A DNA stretch of 64,000 bases. Origin: Prorocentrum cordatum (lineage: Eukaryota; Sar; Dinophyceae; Prorocentrales; Prorocentraceae). The notes under the pieces were generated by a model. That model did not search any database and was not told the origin of the DNA. It was given only the letters and a program-made list of their open reading frames with translations. Both the position numbers and the translations under genes were made by a program. The DNA is taken from assembly GCA_963575745.1 (NCBI GenBank), contig CAUYUJ010020613.1, forward strand, positions 44,202-108,201, read 5' to 3'. Of this stretch, positions 21,716 through 32,119 are shown piece after piece. How positions within the stretch are numbered: position 1 is the stretch's first letter; each line of letters begins with the position of its first letter.

Positions 21716-22099
21716 GGCAACGCCGCAGGGACCACTAAGCACTAGCGCGCACACGGGGCCCAGAGCAGGGAGGAGAGCAGCAGGCAGGCAGGCAAGCAAG
21801 CAGGGGGAGGGGCAGGGCGGAACGGGGGGCACGGAGCGTGTGGGGCGGGCGGGGGAAGGGAGGGAGGGGGTCGCTCAGTCGTTCGCGCTCCCACCGGGCC
21901 AGCAAGCCCGGACGTGGGCGGCCGCCCGTCGGCACAGCGCCACTGCGGCCGCGCTCGCCAGGCGGCGGTACCGCCACGCCCCGTCCGAGCATCCCCTCTG
22001 CCTGGCAAGGCGGGTCGCGAGTGTGCGGAGGATGGATGTCGTCTGGGGGTGGGGCCGTAGCCGTCGACGAAGCTGGAGGTAGCCGTCGACGAAGACGTA

Positions 22100-22275
22100 G
22101 AAGCACACAGGTGCTGCTGCATGTCGTGTTGCTGGCCGCACTGGTGCTGCTGCATGTCGTGCTGGCTGAGCTGGTGTTGCAGCACAAGGTGCTGCTGGTC
22201 GCGTAAGTGGTGGGTACGGTGGTGCTGCTCAGAGTGGCGATGGATGCCCTGGTGTTGGATGCCCTAGTGCCGCCG
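22100..22275. repeat. CTGGTGCTGCTGCATGTCGT repeat
   Basis: GTGCTGCTGCATGTCGTG occurs twice 36 bases apart and related CTGGTG(T/C)TG words continue to about 22270. Confidence 0.75.
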
Positions 22276-22620
22276 CGAGTGGTGATGCCGGTTGGCTCAA
22301 GATTTTGCATACTCAAGCGGAGACTTTGTATCAAAGTGTCCACCCCAGCCTGTGCATAAAAGTGTCCACCCTGGGGGGCCCGTACTCTTCACATTATCCA
22401 GCTCTTCATCCCTACATCTTACATTTTCGATGACTTCTTATTCTTCAGGCGATATCGTACAGAGCATCACGTCAACTCTTCCTCCTTGTCCTCCTCCTCC
22501 TTCATTCCGCTGCTGATGTGACGGTAACCGCCACGCAGTACTGTAATCTAGAATTGCTGTCCACTGGCGCACCCCGCATCAGCATCATTCTGCATGATTT
22601 TTCCAGGCCTACTATATCCT

Positions 22621-23222
22621 CCGGCCCCCTTGTGGGGCCACCAGGCTGTAGGCCCGTGATTCGCAGTTTCCTGTACCAGTTGTAGTTTGTAGTTTCCAGT
22701 GTTACAGTTCTGCTTCTTGCTGGTTACTGTAACTAGTTGATTGACCGCGCGAGGGGAGGGAGGCCCAAACCAGATTTTTAGCACCACCTGGGCGCGTTGT
22801 CTGAATTGCTGGAGGGGCTCAAAATCTACACCCCTCACGCAGATCCGCGGAAAGGGTCCAAAAACACATGGGATTTGCCACATTTCTGAAATTCGGTGCC
22901 ACCCCTCACGCAGATCCGCGGGGTCAGGGTCCAAAAACACATGGGATTTGCCACATTTCTGAAATTCGGTGCCACCCCTCACGCAGATCCGCGGGGTCAG
23001 GGTCCAAAAACACAGGGGATTTGCCACATTTCTGAAATTTCTGAAATTCGGTGCCACCCCTCACGCAGATCCGCGGGGTCAGGGTCCAAAAACAAAGGGG
23101 ATTTGCCACATTTCTGAAATTCGGTGCCACCCCTCACGCAGATCCGCGGGGTCAGGGTCCAAAACCTGCTCTTCCATGGCCCATTCTCCGAGAGAGGGGG
23201 CCGGCGGCAGGGGGCGAAGCCC

Positions 23223-23225
<3 letters not shown>
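22621..23225. mobile_element. Small nonautonomous element with 73-bp internal repeat, copy 1
   Basis: Starts with CCGGCCCCCTTGTGGGGC and ends with GGGGGCCGGCGGCAGGGGGC; the outer CCGGCCCCC and GGGGGCCGG are inverted. Inside lie a conserved left arm (CAGTTTCCTGTACCAGTTG, TGACCGCGCGAGGGG) and a 73-bp tandem unit with about five copies (CACCCCTCACGCAGATCCGC, GGATTTGCCACATTTCTGAA). The same structure with more repeat units is at 52872-53929. It has no coding capacity and is followed directly by a TA array. Confidence 0.75.
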
Positions 23226-23317
<92 letters not shown>

Positions 23318-23340
23318 CATATACATATATATATATGTGT
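23226..23340. repeat. (TA)n dinucleotide array
   Basis: About 80 bases of pure TA, then TACATA and TATG variants. It adjoins the right end of the small element. Confidence 0.97.
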
Positions 23341-23659
23341 GTATACAGCGCTGTGCCGTCTGGGCGCGGCTTTCACCTGACCCACCTGACCTGACCTGAC
23401 CTGCTGCCTGCGACGCTGCTGGTCACCACGATTGTGACGGGTGGCTCGCGCCAAACTAATGTGACGGGCGGCTCGCGCTGGGCAAAAAAACTATCATGAC
23501 CGTTTCAAAAAGGCTATGCATATCTGGGAATAGAAATTTGGATCAACCCCACTACAGCCCGAAGGACCGGTTTATCAGCGCCTATGTGGGATCGCGCCGA
23601 CGCAGGAGCTTGAGACCGAATTCGGTTGTCACTGCGCACACCGCAGAATCGCCACTCTT

Positions 23660-23760
23660 CTGCCGAGGAGGAGGAAGAGGAGAAGGAGGAGGCGGAGGAG
23701 GAGGAGAAGGGGGAGGGGGAGGAGGAGAAGGAGGAGGAGGAGAAAGAGAAAAAGAGCAGG
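23660..23760. repeat. (GGA)n-rich run
   Basis: GAGGAGGA triplets with AAG and GGGG interruptions, just downstream of the 3' end of the non-LTR element. Confidence 0.9.
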
Positions 23761-23782
23761 AGCACCAGTAATTATATTGATA

Positions 23783-26700
23783 AGAGTATAGAAGATGACG
23801 TGGAATACCCTGACCATGGGGTAGATCCACACGTGGGGGTCACGCAGCAACACGAACTCTGCGCCGCACGGGGGGCGGTGCAGGGTCATGAAGTCGTCCT
23901 TCCAGTCCACCACCGATGATGCCGATGCCCATCTCACAGACGGCCCTCAGCATGGTAGCCCTTCTGACATTTGATGCAGGGTCTGCCGCATACGTTATCC
24001 ACCCACTCTTGGCTGAGACCCGCGGGAGGCTGGTCCAGAACGTGGGCGGCAAGATATACTTTGAAGAAAGATCAGCTCGAAGCCCGTCCCAGTGCGGGCA
24101 CTCCACGACCTGATGTCGGATGGATGGCCAAAGATGGCCGCAGTGTGGGCATGGTAGCCCCGTCTGTCGACGTGTCTCCGATGACGCTGCTCCCGAGCGA
24201 TACACAGAGAGGCTAAACTTCTCGGCAATACTCAATGAATGAAACCACTTTGTAAAAATCTTGTTGCTGCAGGCGTCGACGTCAACTGATTCAACCTCCT
24301 CAGCGTCTTTTCTGCGGGGCTCAACAATTTGAAGGCACCTGATCCTGGCAATGACTCGGAGGACATGTTGTGCCCTCTTGGAGTGCGTCCAAAATCTGAG
24401 TTGAGCATCCGCCAAACCTTCCACGATCTGCAATACTCTGAAGTCGTCCCTCGACGAGACTTCCAGTAACACACCACGTTCTTCTGAAAATCGCATATAC
24501 TCCAACCCCAACGTTTGAGCATGGACTTGGATCGAGTTCTCCAGGAAAGATGACCAAATCAGCTTTTCATCATGTAAACGTCTGAAGGCGAAGAGGCTGC
24601 AAGAATAAACCGGGTGGAGCATGATGTTCTGACACCACCATCTGCCCAGGCACCACCATGTGTTCTGGGTGCGCCACACTGCTCTCGCCAAAAGCTTTGC
24701 CGTCGCAGTCGGTGGGGGTGTCACGATAGGGGCTCCCCACGTCCACAGAGGTCTTAGGCATGTATAGGCCAGCCGCAATCTCACCATGCAAGATCCAGGA
24801 ACAGACTGAAGAATAGAAATCCCAGTGTGAAGTTTGGCCCATTTGTCTTTTGGTATGATGGCCCATGTCGCGTCGGTAGGACAAGCGAGGAGACCGAGGT
24901 GTTCGATCTGCTGAGGCTCTGCGTCCATGGTGGACCATATCTGCGTTTTCTTGTTGTTCGCTTTGAAACCCACGTCACTGTCAAATGTAGAAGTTTCGGC
25001 CATGTCGTCCAGCAGCCCCTGCGGGCTATCTCCAACAATATAGCGGTCATCCATAAAGCATCCCGAGGGGCCAGACGTGATCCAAGGAACAAGGGTACTG
25101 ATCATGGTCCCAGGTGCTGTGCTGTCTCCTTGTGGCAAACCTCGGTCTGCGTATATTGCCCTCTCTGCCAGTTCTCCGTTGAGGCTGCACCAACGAGGGC
25201 CTTTCCATGCCGATTTGCATACATATCGTACTGCCAGGGGGTAACGTGAACGCTCCATTGCAGCACTCGCAATTTCATGAAGAATCTTATCATAAGCGCG
25301 GCTGAGATCTAATTCGCATCCGTCCGAACTCAATTCGCAATGTCGCAACCACTGGCTGATCGCGTGAGTGACTGACACGTGCTTTCTATTAGCCCATTGA
25401 CCTTCTGGAGGCTCAGGAGCTGCAAATGCCAATGCTCTGAGCCAAATACGTAGCAACACGCTGCCCACACTGATAGGCCTCGTGTCATCCTCTCCCTTGG
25501 GCATACCTGCCACTCGCCAGGCGAATACCAGATCGTGGAGTTCACCTGGTGGACAGCCTTCATGTTCTATGCAATACCTGGAGGTATCACACCACAGCGT
25601 GTAGAGTTCTGCGATAATTTCTGGATACAAGTCCGCCAGGATACGGATCTCTCTGAAAGACCATCCATCCAATCCTGCACAACCCTTTGAACTTCTCAAA
25701 GCTTCATCAAACTGTTCCTTCGTTGGCAGCCACATCTCATGCAAAGTCGACTTCGGGAACTCAACTTGATCAGCACGATGTTGCCAGGCTCGAAGGTGTG
25801 CTTGTTTGTCAATATTCCCAGGCTTCCACTGTGTTTCCCACTCCTCGGCGAACTGCGAGACGTGGCAAGAGGAGGCCGGGGGTGCCTGCTTGAACATGGG
25901 CGTGGCCACCTTATACACCTCAGTAGACCACGCTGCAAATTTTTCTTTCCAGGATCTCTGGGCTTCACGTTGTAATTTAATATTCTCCGCTGATATGGCC
26001 GCTGTAAGCCACTGGAGACAATCCGAATAACAAGGAATACCTTCTGCTTTCATATTGACAATTCCCTCGAAGGCAGCTCTGGCAATATCCGTAAAGTGTC
26101 GTGGAGAGACCTCAGCCATCGCTGAAGTTCCCTGCCTGAGCGCCTCCGAGAAGCGACGATGTAGACGGAGAAGACGCCTATGTGCAATACTTTGTTCTGG
26201 TCGAAACCGAGGTCCATGTGCCGCTGGCCTCTGCGTGGGTTGGGAGCCCTTGCTCCTCTCAGGTAGGCGGTCAATCTCTACCAACTTTTTGTCCGCTGCA
26301 ATGTTGAGTGCTGCCTCTGCTCGTTCGCGCCAGTAGCTCCATCTCGTGACCAGCGGGACATCTGCGTCGTCATTGAGATCCAGGTCGATGGCTCCATCAA
26401 TATGGGGAGCCGCACACACTGCATCAAGTGATTCCTTCAAGAGGCTCTTGTACTCGGCCGTAACCGTCTTGGTGTTGACCACAGGTAGAAAGGAAGCCGT
26501 GTGGTGTAGTCGGTACCGTGGGATCGTAATGTATTGTATCTCCAACTGGTACTTGACCATTGCGTGGTGAGGCACCCCTGGCAAGAGCTTGGCGCCTAGG
26601 TACTTTGGTGGGGCATCCTGCGGGTTTCCCCAAGATATCGCCCTTGTCGGAGCCGCACCGATCGCCGTGGTCACCTGAGTAGATTGGTCATGCGATACGT

Positions 26701-27642
26701 CCAGCTGCCATCCGATGTCTAATAAAGTATTATATGAAGCTTTCCAATTGAGGTCCCCTATGATGTAGAGGGGGTGGCCCAGATGGCCCAGTGATTTGGC
26801 ATAATCCAGAGCAGACGAAAACCATGATCGATCGTACCACTGTGGCCCGTACATACTCAAGATTGTCGCTTTGGTAGTTCTGATCCCCACCATCCGATGG
26901 TCGAGCTTGTCGTCTCTGATGACGCTGATCTTTCCCATGGCCCGTCGCCACAAGATCGCACAGCCGCCCTGTGTCGTTGCCACTCTCGCCCCAGGAGGAG
27001 GGGGCTTCGAGCATGCTGCGCCCCACCCTCGTCGAGCACAGAAGTTGATCAGCCACCTCGGCCTCATGTCAGGGAGTCGTATCTCCTGGAGACATAATAC
27101 GCCGACGTCGTCTGCGACATTGTCCAGGATCTCTGACAATCTGGCCTTTGAGATACTGGTGACATTGATCGTGGCTACCTGCAGGCGATCGAGGTCCTCG
27201 CCCTGGTCATTCTCTGAGCCCTGGGGCTCAGTCTCGTCGACGTGATCCACGGCATGTTCGGTGTGGGCGGGGCCCACGTGTGGATCTACCCCATGGTCAG
27301 GGTATTCTACTTCATCTTCTATACGTGTTGAAGTCTTCAAGCGTTTGGAGGATCTCGGACTCTGAGTAGATGATCTCCGCAACGGTGCTGGTGTCGTCGT
27401 CGGTCCCGTCGTTGTCCCCGAAGGTGTCGACGTGGCGGCCCGTGCCTGGGGTGTTCCCTCGCATTCGGGGCTTCCCCAGGCTTGCAAAACGTGGCGACGC
27501 TGCCTGAGGTGTTCCCACGCATTCGGGGCTTCCTCAGGACTTGCGTCCTGACGCCGCTGGGCCGGTCCACGCCGCTGCCTTTTGGACTCTCTGTGAGTGT
27601 CGGGACATTGATCTGCAAGTTCAGAAACTGCTTGGTCTGAGA
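23783..27642 (-). mobile_element. Non-LTR retrotransposon, copy 1
   Basis: Bounded on the 3' side (minus sense) by CTTCTATACTCT, the same terminus as copy 2, after which the flanks diverge; there is no poly(A) tail. The last 52 bases (23786-23837) recur as an inverted copy near the 5' end (27273-27324) with two mismatches. The 5' side abuts the 3' end of copy 2 with no spacer. A ~57-bp direct duplication lies in the 5' coding part (GGAAGCCCCGAATGCG twice, near 27465 and 27525). Confidence 0.85.
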
Positions 27643-27700
27643 GTATAGAAGATGACGTGGAATACCCTGACCATGGGGTAGATCCACACGTGGGGGTCAC
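23840..27700 (-). CDS. Endonuclease / reverse transcriptase polyprotein, full domain set
   Basis: An open frame of 1286 codons. Residues 172-400 look like an APE-type endonuclease: TINVTS, QEIRL with its Glu at 206, GDLN at 315-318, PTR at 351 and a PHHA block at 377-380 in place of SDH. The reverse transcriptase has LDLSRAYD (Asp 798 and 804), GLPQGD at 854-859 and the catalytic FMDD at 882-885. A C-terminal CX2CX8HX4C zinc finger spans residues 1184-1201. All catalytic positions look intact, so the element may be recently active. The frame opens with GTG inside the 3' end of copy 2 and has no ATG before residue 212, so the real start is unknown. It lies inside the likely channel intron, same strand. 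Confidence 0.88.
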   Translation of the reverse strand: MTPTCGSTPWSGYSTSSSILSDQAVSELADQCPDTHRESKRQRRGPAQRRQDASPEEAPNAWEHLRQRRHVLQAWGSPECEGTPQARAATSTPSGTTTGPTTTPAPLRRSSTQSPRSSKRLKTSTRIEDEVEYPDHGVDPHVGPAHTEHAVDHVDETEPQGSENDQGEDLDRLQVATINVTSISKARLSEILDNVADDVGVLCLQEIRLPDMRPRWLINFCARRGWGAACSKPPPPGARVATTQGGCAILWRRAMGKISVIRDDKLDHRMVGIRTTKATILSMYGPQWYDRSWFSSALDYAKSLGHLGHPLYIIGDLNWKASYNTLLDIGWQLDVSHDQSTQVTTAIGAAPTRAISWGNPQDAPPKYLGAKLLPGVPHHAMVKYQLEIQYITIPRYRLHHTASFLPVVNTKTVTAEYKSLLKESLDAVCAAPHIDGAIDLDLNDDADVPLVTRWSYWRERAEAALNIAADKKLVEIDRLPERSKGSQPTQRPAAHGPRFRPEQSIAHRRLLRLHRRFSEALRQGTSAMAEVSPRHFTDIARAAFEGIVNMKAEGIPCYSDCLQWLTAAISAENIKLQREAQRSWKEKFAAWSTEVYKVATPMFKQAPPASSCHVSQFAEEWETQWKPGNIDKQAHLRAWQHRADQVEFPKSTLHEMWLPTKEQFDEALRSSKGCAGLDGWSFREIRILADLYPEIIAELYTLWCDTSRYCIEHEGCPPGELHDLVFAWRVAGMPKGEDDTRPISVGSVLLRIWLRALAFAAPEPPEGQWANRKHVSVTHAISQWLRHCELSSDGCELDLSRAYDKILHEIASAAMERSRYPLAVRYVCKSAWKGPRWCSLNGELAERAIYADRGLPQGDSTAPGTMISTLVPWITSGPSGCFMDDRYIVGDSPQGLLDDMAETSTFDSDVGFKANNKKTQIWSTMDAEPQQIEHLGLLACPTDATWAIIPKDKWAKLHTGISILQSVPGSCMVRLRLAYTCLRPLWTWGAPIVTPPPTATAKLLARAVWRTQNTWWCLGRWWCQNIMLHPVYSCSLFAFRRLHDEKLIWSSFLENSIQVHAQTLGLEYMRFSEERGVLLEVSSRDDFRVLQIVEGLADAQLRFWTHSKRAQHVLRVIARIRCLQIVEPRRKDAEEVESVDVDACSNKIFTKWFHSLSIAEKFSLSVYRSGAASSETRRQTGLPCPHCGHLWPSIRHQVVECPHWDGLRADLSSKYILPPTFWTSLPRVSAKSGWITYAADPASNVRRATMLRAVCEMGIGIIGGGLEGRLHDPAPPPVRRRVRVAA

Positions 27701-30390
27701 GCAGCAACACGAACTCTGCGCCGCACAGGAGGCGGTGCAGGGTCATGAAGTCGTCCTTCCAGTCCACCACCGATGATGCCGATGCCCATCTCACAGACGG
27801 CCCTCAGCATGGTAGCCCTTCTGACATTTGATGCAGGGTCTGCCGCATACGTTATCCACCCACTCTTGGCTGAGACCCGCGGGAGGCTGGTCCAGAACGT
27901 GGGCGGCAAGATATACATTGAAGAAAGATCAGCTCGAAGCCCGTCCCAGTGCGGGCACTCCACGACCTGATGTCGGATGGATGGCCAAAGATGGCCGCAG
28001 TGTGGGCATGGTAGCCCCGTCTGTCGACGTGTCTCCGATGAAGCTGCTCCCGAGCGATACACAGAGAGGCTAAACTTCTCGGCAATACTCAATGAATGAA
28101 ACCATTTTGTAAAAATCTTGTTGCTGCAGGCGTCGACGTCAACTGATTCAACTTCCTCAGCGTCTTTTCTGCGGGGCTCAACAATCTGAAGGCACCTGAT
28201 CCTGGCAATGACTCGGAGGACATGTTGTGCCCTCTTGGAGTGCGTCCAAAATCTGAGTTGAGCATCCGCCAAACCTTCCACGATCTGCAATACTCTGAAG
28301 TCGTCCATCGACGAGACTTCCAGTAATACACCACGTTCTTCTGAAAATCGTATATACTCCAATCCCAACGTTTGAGCATGGACTTGGATCGAGTTCTCCA
28401 GGAAAGATGACCAAATCAACTTTTCATCATGTAAACGTCTGAAGGCGAAGAGGCTGCAAGAATAGACAGGGTGGAGCATGATGTTCTGACACCACCATCT
28501 GCCCAGGCACCACCATGTGTTCTGGGTGCGCCACACTGCTCTCGCCAAAAGCTTTGCCGTCGCAGTCGGTGGGGGTGTCACGATAGGGGCTCCCCACGTC
28601 CACAGAGGTCTTAGGTATGTATAGGCCAGCCGCAATCTCACCATGCAAGATCCAGGAACAGACTGAAGAATAGAAATCCCAGTGTGAAGTTTGGCCCAGT
28701 TGTCTTTTGGCATAATGGCCCATGTCGCGTCGGTGGGACAAGCGAGGAGACCGAGGTGTTCAATCTGCTGAGGCTCTGCGTCCATGGTGGACCATATCTG
28801 CGTTTTCTTGTTGTTCGCTTTGAAACCCACGTCATTGTCAAACGTAGAAGTTTCAGCCATGTCGTCCAGCAGCCCCTGCGGGCTATCTCCAACAATATAG
28901 CGGTCATCCATAAAGCATCCCGAGGGGCCAGACGTGATCCAAGGAACAAGGGTACTGATCATGGTCCCAGGTGCTGTGCTGTCTCCTTGTGGCAAACCTC
29001 GGTCTGCGTATATTGCCCTCTCTGCCAGTTCTCCGCTGAGGCTGCACCAACGAGGGCCTTTCCATGCCGATTTGCATACATATCGTACTGCCAGGGGGTA
29101 ACGTGAGCGCTCCATTGCAGCACTCGCAATTTCATGAAGAATATTATCATAAGCGCGGCTGAGATCTAATTCGCATCCGTCTGAACTCAATTCGCAATGT
29201 CGCAACCACTGGCTGATCGCGTGAGTGACTGACACGTGCTTTCTATTAGCCCATTGACCTTCTGGAGGCTCAGGAGCTGCAAATGCCAATGCTCTGAGCC
29301 AAGTACGTAGCAACACGCTGCCCACACTGATAGGCCTCGTGTCATCCTCTCCCTTGGGCATACCTGCCACTCGCCAGGCGAATACCAGATCGTGGAGTTC
29401 ACCTGGTGGACAGCCTTCATGTTCTATGCAATACCTGGAAGTATCACACCACAGCGTGTAGAGTTCTGCGATAATTTCTGGATACAAGTCCGCCAGGATA
29501 CGGATCTCTCTGAAAGACCACCCATCCAATCCTGCACAACCCTTTGAACTTCTCAAAGCTTCATCAAACTGTTCCTTCGTTGGCAGCCACATCTCATGCA
29601 AAGTCGACTTCGGGAACTCAACTTGATCAGCACGATGTTGCCAGGCTCGAAGGTGTGCTTGTTTGTCAATATTCCCAGGCTTCCACTGTGTTTCCCACTC
29701 CTCGGCGAACTGCGAGACGTGGCAAGAGGAGGCCGGGGGCGCCTGCTTGAACATGGGCGTGGCCACCTTATACACCTCAGTAGACCACGCTGCAAATTTT
29801 TCTTTCCAGGATCTCTGGGCTTCACGTTGTAATTTAATATTCTCCGCTGATATGGCCGCTGTAAGCCACTGGAGACAATCCGAATAACAAGGAATACCTT
29901 CTGCTTTCATATTGACAATTCCCTCGAAGGCAGCTCTGGCAATATCCGTAAAGTGTCGTGGAGAGACCTCAGCCATCGCTGAAGTTCCCTGCCTGAGCGC
30001 CTCCGAGAAGCGACGATGGAGACGGAGAAGACGCCTATGTGCAATACTTTGTTCTGGTCGAAACCGAGGTCCATGTGCCGCTGGCCTCTGCGTGGGTTGG
30101 GAGCCCTTGCTCCTCTCAGGTAGGCGGTCAATCTCTACCAACTTTTTGTCCACTGCAACGTTGAGTGCTGCCTCTGCTCGTTCGTGCCAGTAGCGCCATC
30201 TCGTGACCAGCGGGACATCTGTGTCGTCATTGAGATCCAGGTCAATGGCTCCATCAATATGGGGAGCCGCACACACTGCATCAAGTGATTCCTTCAAGAG
30301 GCTCTTGTACTCGGCCGTAACCGTCTTGGTGTTGACCACAGGTAGAAAGGAAGCCGTGTGGTGTAGTCGGTACCGTGGGATCGTAATGTA
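27640..30390 (-). mobile_element. Non-LTR retrotransposon, copy 2 (5'-truncated)
   Basis: Nearly identical to copy 1 from its 3' end up to 30388, where the match stops abruptly in the middle of coding sequence (after GGGATCGTAATGTA in plus sense). This 5' truncation is typical of incomplete target-primed reverse transcription. Its 3' 52 bases (27643-27694) match the end of copy 1. Confidence 0.9.
27697..30390 (-). pseudogene. Reverse transcriptase of copy 2, endonuclease domain missing
   Basis: About 897 codons homologous to copy 1 from YITIPRYRLHH onward, with roughly 15-20 amino-acid differences over the shared part (for example AYDKI versus AYDNI, SRDDF versus SMDDF). The FMDD, GLPQGD and zinc-finger motifs are intact. 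The open frame extends to 30600 through about 70 codons of unrelated flank, which is not part of the protein. Loss of the endonuclease means this copy could not insert by itself. Confidence 0.88.
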
Positions 30391-30955
30391 GTCTGCACGA
30401 AGGCGATCCGCTACCGTGCCACTTGGAAAGTTGAGGCGTGGCAGAGTGCCAAGTGCTGTCTGGAAGGGTTTGTGCAAGTCTCTGCCAGGCCCCCACCACC
30501 CCATCCCTCCCGCGGCTATCTGAGCTGCCCGACGCCTCCCTGGCGTTCGCCAAGGAATCCAAGATGTCCAAGACGGCGTCCAAGACGGCCTGGAGGGCAA
30601 CCAAGATGTTCAAGAGGCCTCGAAAACGACTGACAAAAGGCCACGATGAGCCCCAAGAGAAAACACAAGGCCTGCGAGAAAGCCCAGACAACCAACTCAT
30701 TTGAGAGAGTTTCTCTGGAACTCGCGTCATCCTGACCCCCGCGCACGAGCAAGTCGCCTCCCAGCGCATCCCCAGGGCCCATTTCCGGGGGGATGCACCG
30801 GCGTGTCCCAATCCGGCGCCCTCGCCAAAGACGTCCTCGCAAAAGTCGCCACACCGGCCGCCCAGCGCGCCTGCAGGGACCAGGGATGCAGCGGGCGCGC
30901 CCGGCGTGTCCCAGTCTCGCGCTCTCTCGCTCGAGACATTCTCGTTGTCATTGAC
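30391..30955. other. 5' flank of copy 2, CCAAGA-rich
   Basis: Unique sequence, then AATCCAAGATGTCCAAGACGG and related words at 30545-30625. No exon is recognised. Confidence 0.4.
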
Positions 30956-31425
30956 GTCTTGATCCTCGATGTCCTCTTCCCCACCCTCCTGGTCTTGACC
31001 GCCTTCATCCCGCCCTCCTGATCCTCACCCTCCTGAGCACCACCGTCCTGGCCCTCACCCTTCTGATCCTCACCCCCATGGTCCTTACTCTCCTGATTCT
31101 CGCTCTCCTCACCCTCACCCTCCTGCCTCACGATCCTGATCCTCCCCATCCATGCTCATTACCATTATCCTGATCTCGCTCTCCTCGTGAGACTCACTCT
31201 GCCGATCCTCACTCTGCTGATCCTCGCTTTCCTGCACCACACTCCCCCGATCCTCACCCTGCTGATTCTCATTCTCCTCATCCTCGGTCTCCTGATCCTC
31301 ATCCTTCCTGGCCCACGCTCGCCTGATCCTCACTCGTGTGACCCTCACTTTCCTTATCCTCCACCTCGCGAGCCCCGCCCTCCGGATCCTCATCCGCACC
31401 CGCCGCACCACCGCTTCCCGCTCAT
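30955..31425. repeat. Degenerate 9-15-bp CTGATCCTCACC minisatellite
   Basis: CTGATCCTCAC, CTCCTGATCCTC and CCTCACCCTCCTG recur through this block. The minus translation is a Glu/Asp/Gln/Gly-rich run (EGEDQEGEDQ-like) broken by frame changes. Confidence 0.85.
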
Positions 31426-31747
31426 TGACCTCTCGCCCACGAGCGTACGCTCCACGCTCCTTCTTCTACATACAGAAACTCCCCATGAAACGCAGAGCGG
31501 GCGGCTAGAAAGCAAGTCAATGCAACAGCCGTTGAGTTCTCAATGCCTTCTGCCTCCCACCTTTCTCGGCTCAAGATAGCATCTGGAACGCAAGAGAGTG
31601 ACCCAAGACGGCCCCAAAATTGCCAAAGAAGTCACCTTCTACTCCACTCCTCCTGGCATGAGCTGTCACATGGTACGGCGCACGTGGATCCGAAGAGAGG
31701 CGCACGTAATGCTGCGCTGGCACGGTGCGGGAACTTGCCGCAAGCAC

Positions 31748-32119
31748 CTGTACAAAAATCAAGTAAATCATAGTCCCCGTCGCGCCGGTCTCCTCGATCA
31801 CTCGGTATGCGAGGGACCAGTCCTCGCCCCCTGTGGACGCCATGTAGAGAGTCAAAGTCGACTCGAAGACCGTGCCGAACAGGCCGTCGTAGTCCGCATG
31901 ATCCCCGCCCGTGTGCTTCACGTGTGACGTGATGACCTGCATCAGGAAGAGCCCGAACAGGACGTACACCGTCGTGAGCATCACCAGGCTCCAGAAGAAG
32001 CTGGCGAAGGACCCGTGCAGACAGACCAGAAACGCTCGCAGCTTCTCGAGCTTTGCCATGATCTTGATGGCGCGGATCGACTTCCCGAACTTCAGGAGCC
32101 GAAATCCGCCGACCGCACC
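31748..32119 (-). CDS. Voltage-gated channel, exon with S4, S5 and pore
   Basis: 124 codons. It opens with GGFRLLKFGKSIRAIKIM, where basic residues fall every third position as in an S4 voltage sensor, then the S4-S5 linker, S5 (WSLVMLTTVYVLFGLFLM), an acidic turret and the pore loop LTLYMASTGGEDWSLAYR. TGGxDW is the filter type seen in many dinoflagellate channels, and two acidic residues there suggest a cation path. The end MIYLIFVQ begins S6. Boundaries: acceptor CCGAG|GGT and a strong donor TACAG|GTGCTT, both phase 0. It acts in a membrane as one repeat of a Ca2+/Na+-type channel; whether the protein has one or four repeats is not visible. Confidence 0.75.

Larger units (their letters stand above)
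11925..31747 (-). other. Interval of about 19.8 kb between pore and S6-end exons
   Basis: If the flanking exons belong to one gene, this interval is intronic, probably two introns around a missing micro-exon. It begins (minus sense) with CAG|GTGCTTGC and ends with GCGAAG. It carries two non-LTR retrotransposons in the same orientation as the host gene, a small inverted-repeat element, several minisatellites and unique sequence. Nothing inside was recognised as another host gene. Confidence 0.45.

Noticed and set aside
23840-27700. A confirmed start codon for the non-LTR protein at 27700
   Set aside because: The first codon is GTG lying in the tail of the neighbouring copy, and no ATG precedes residue 212; the start cannot be named.
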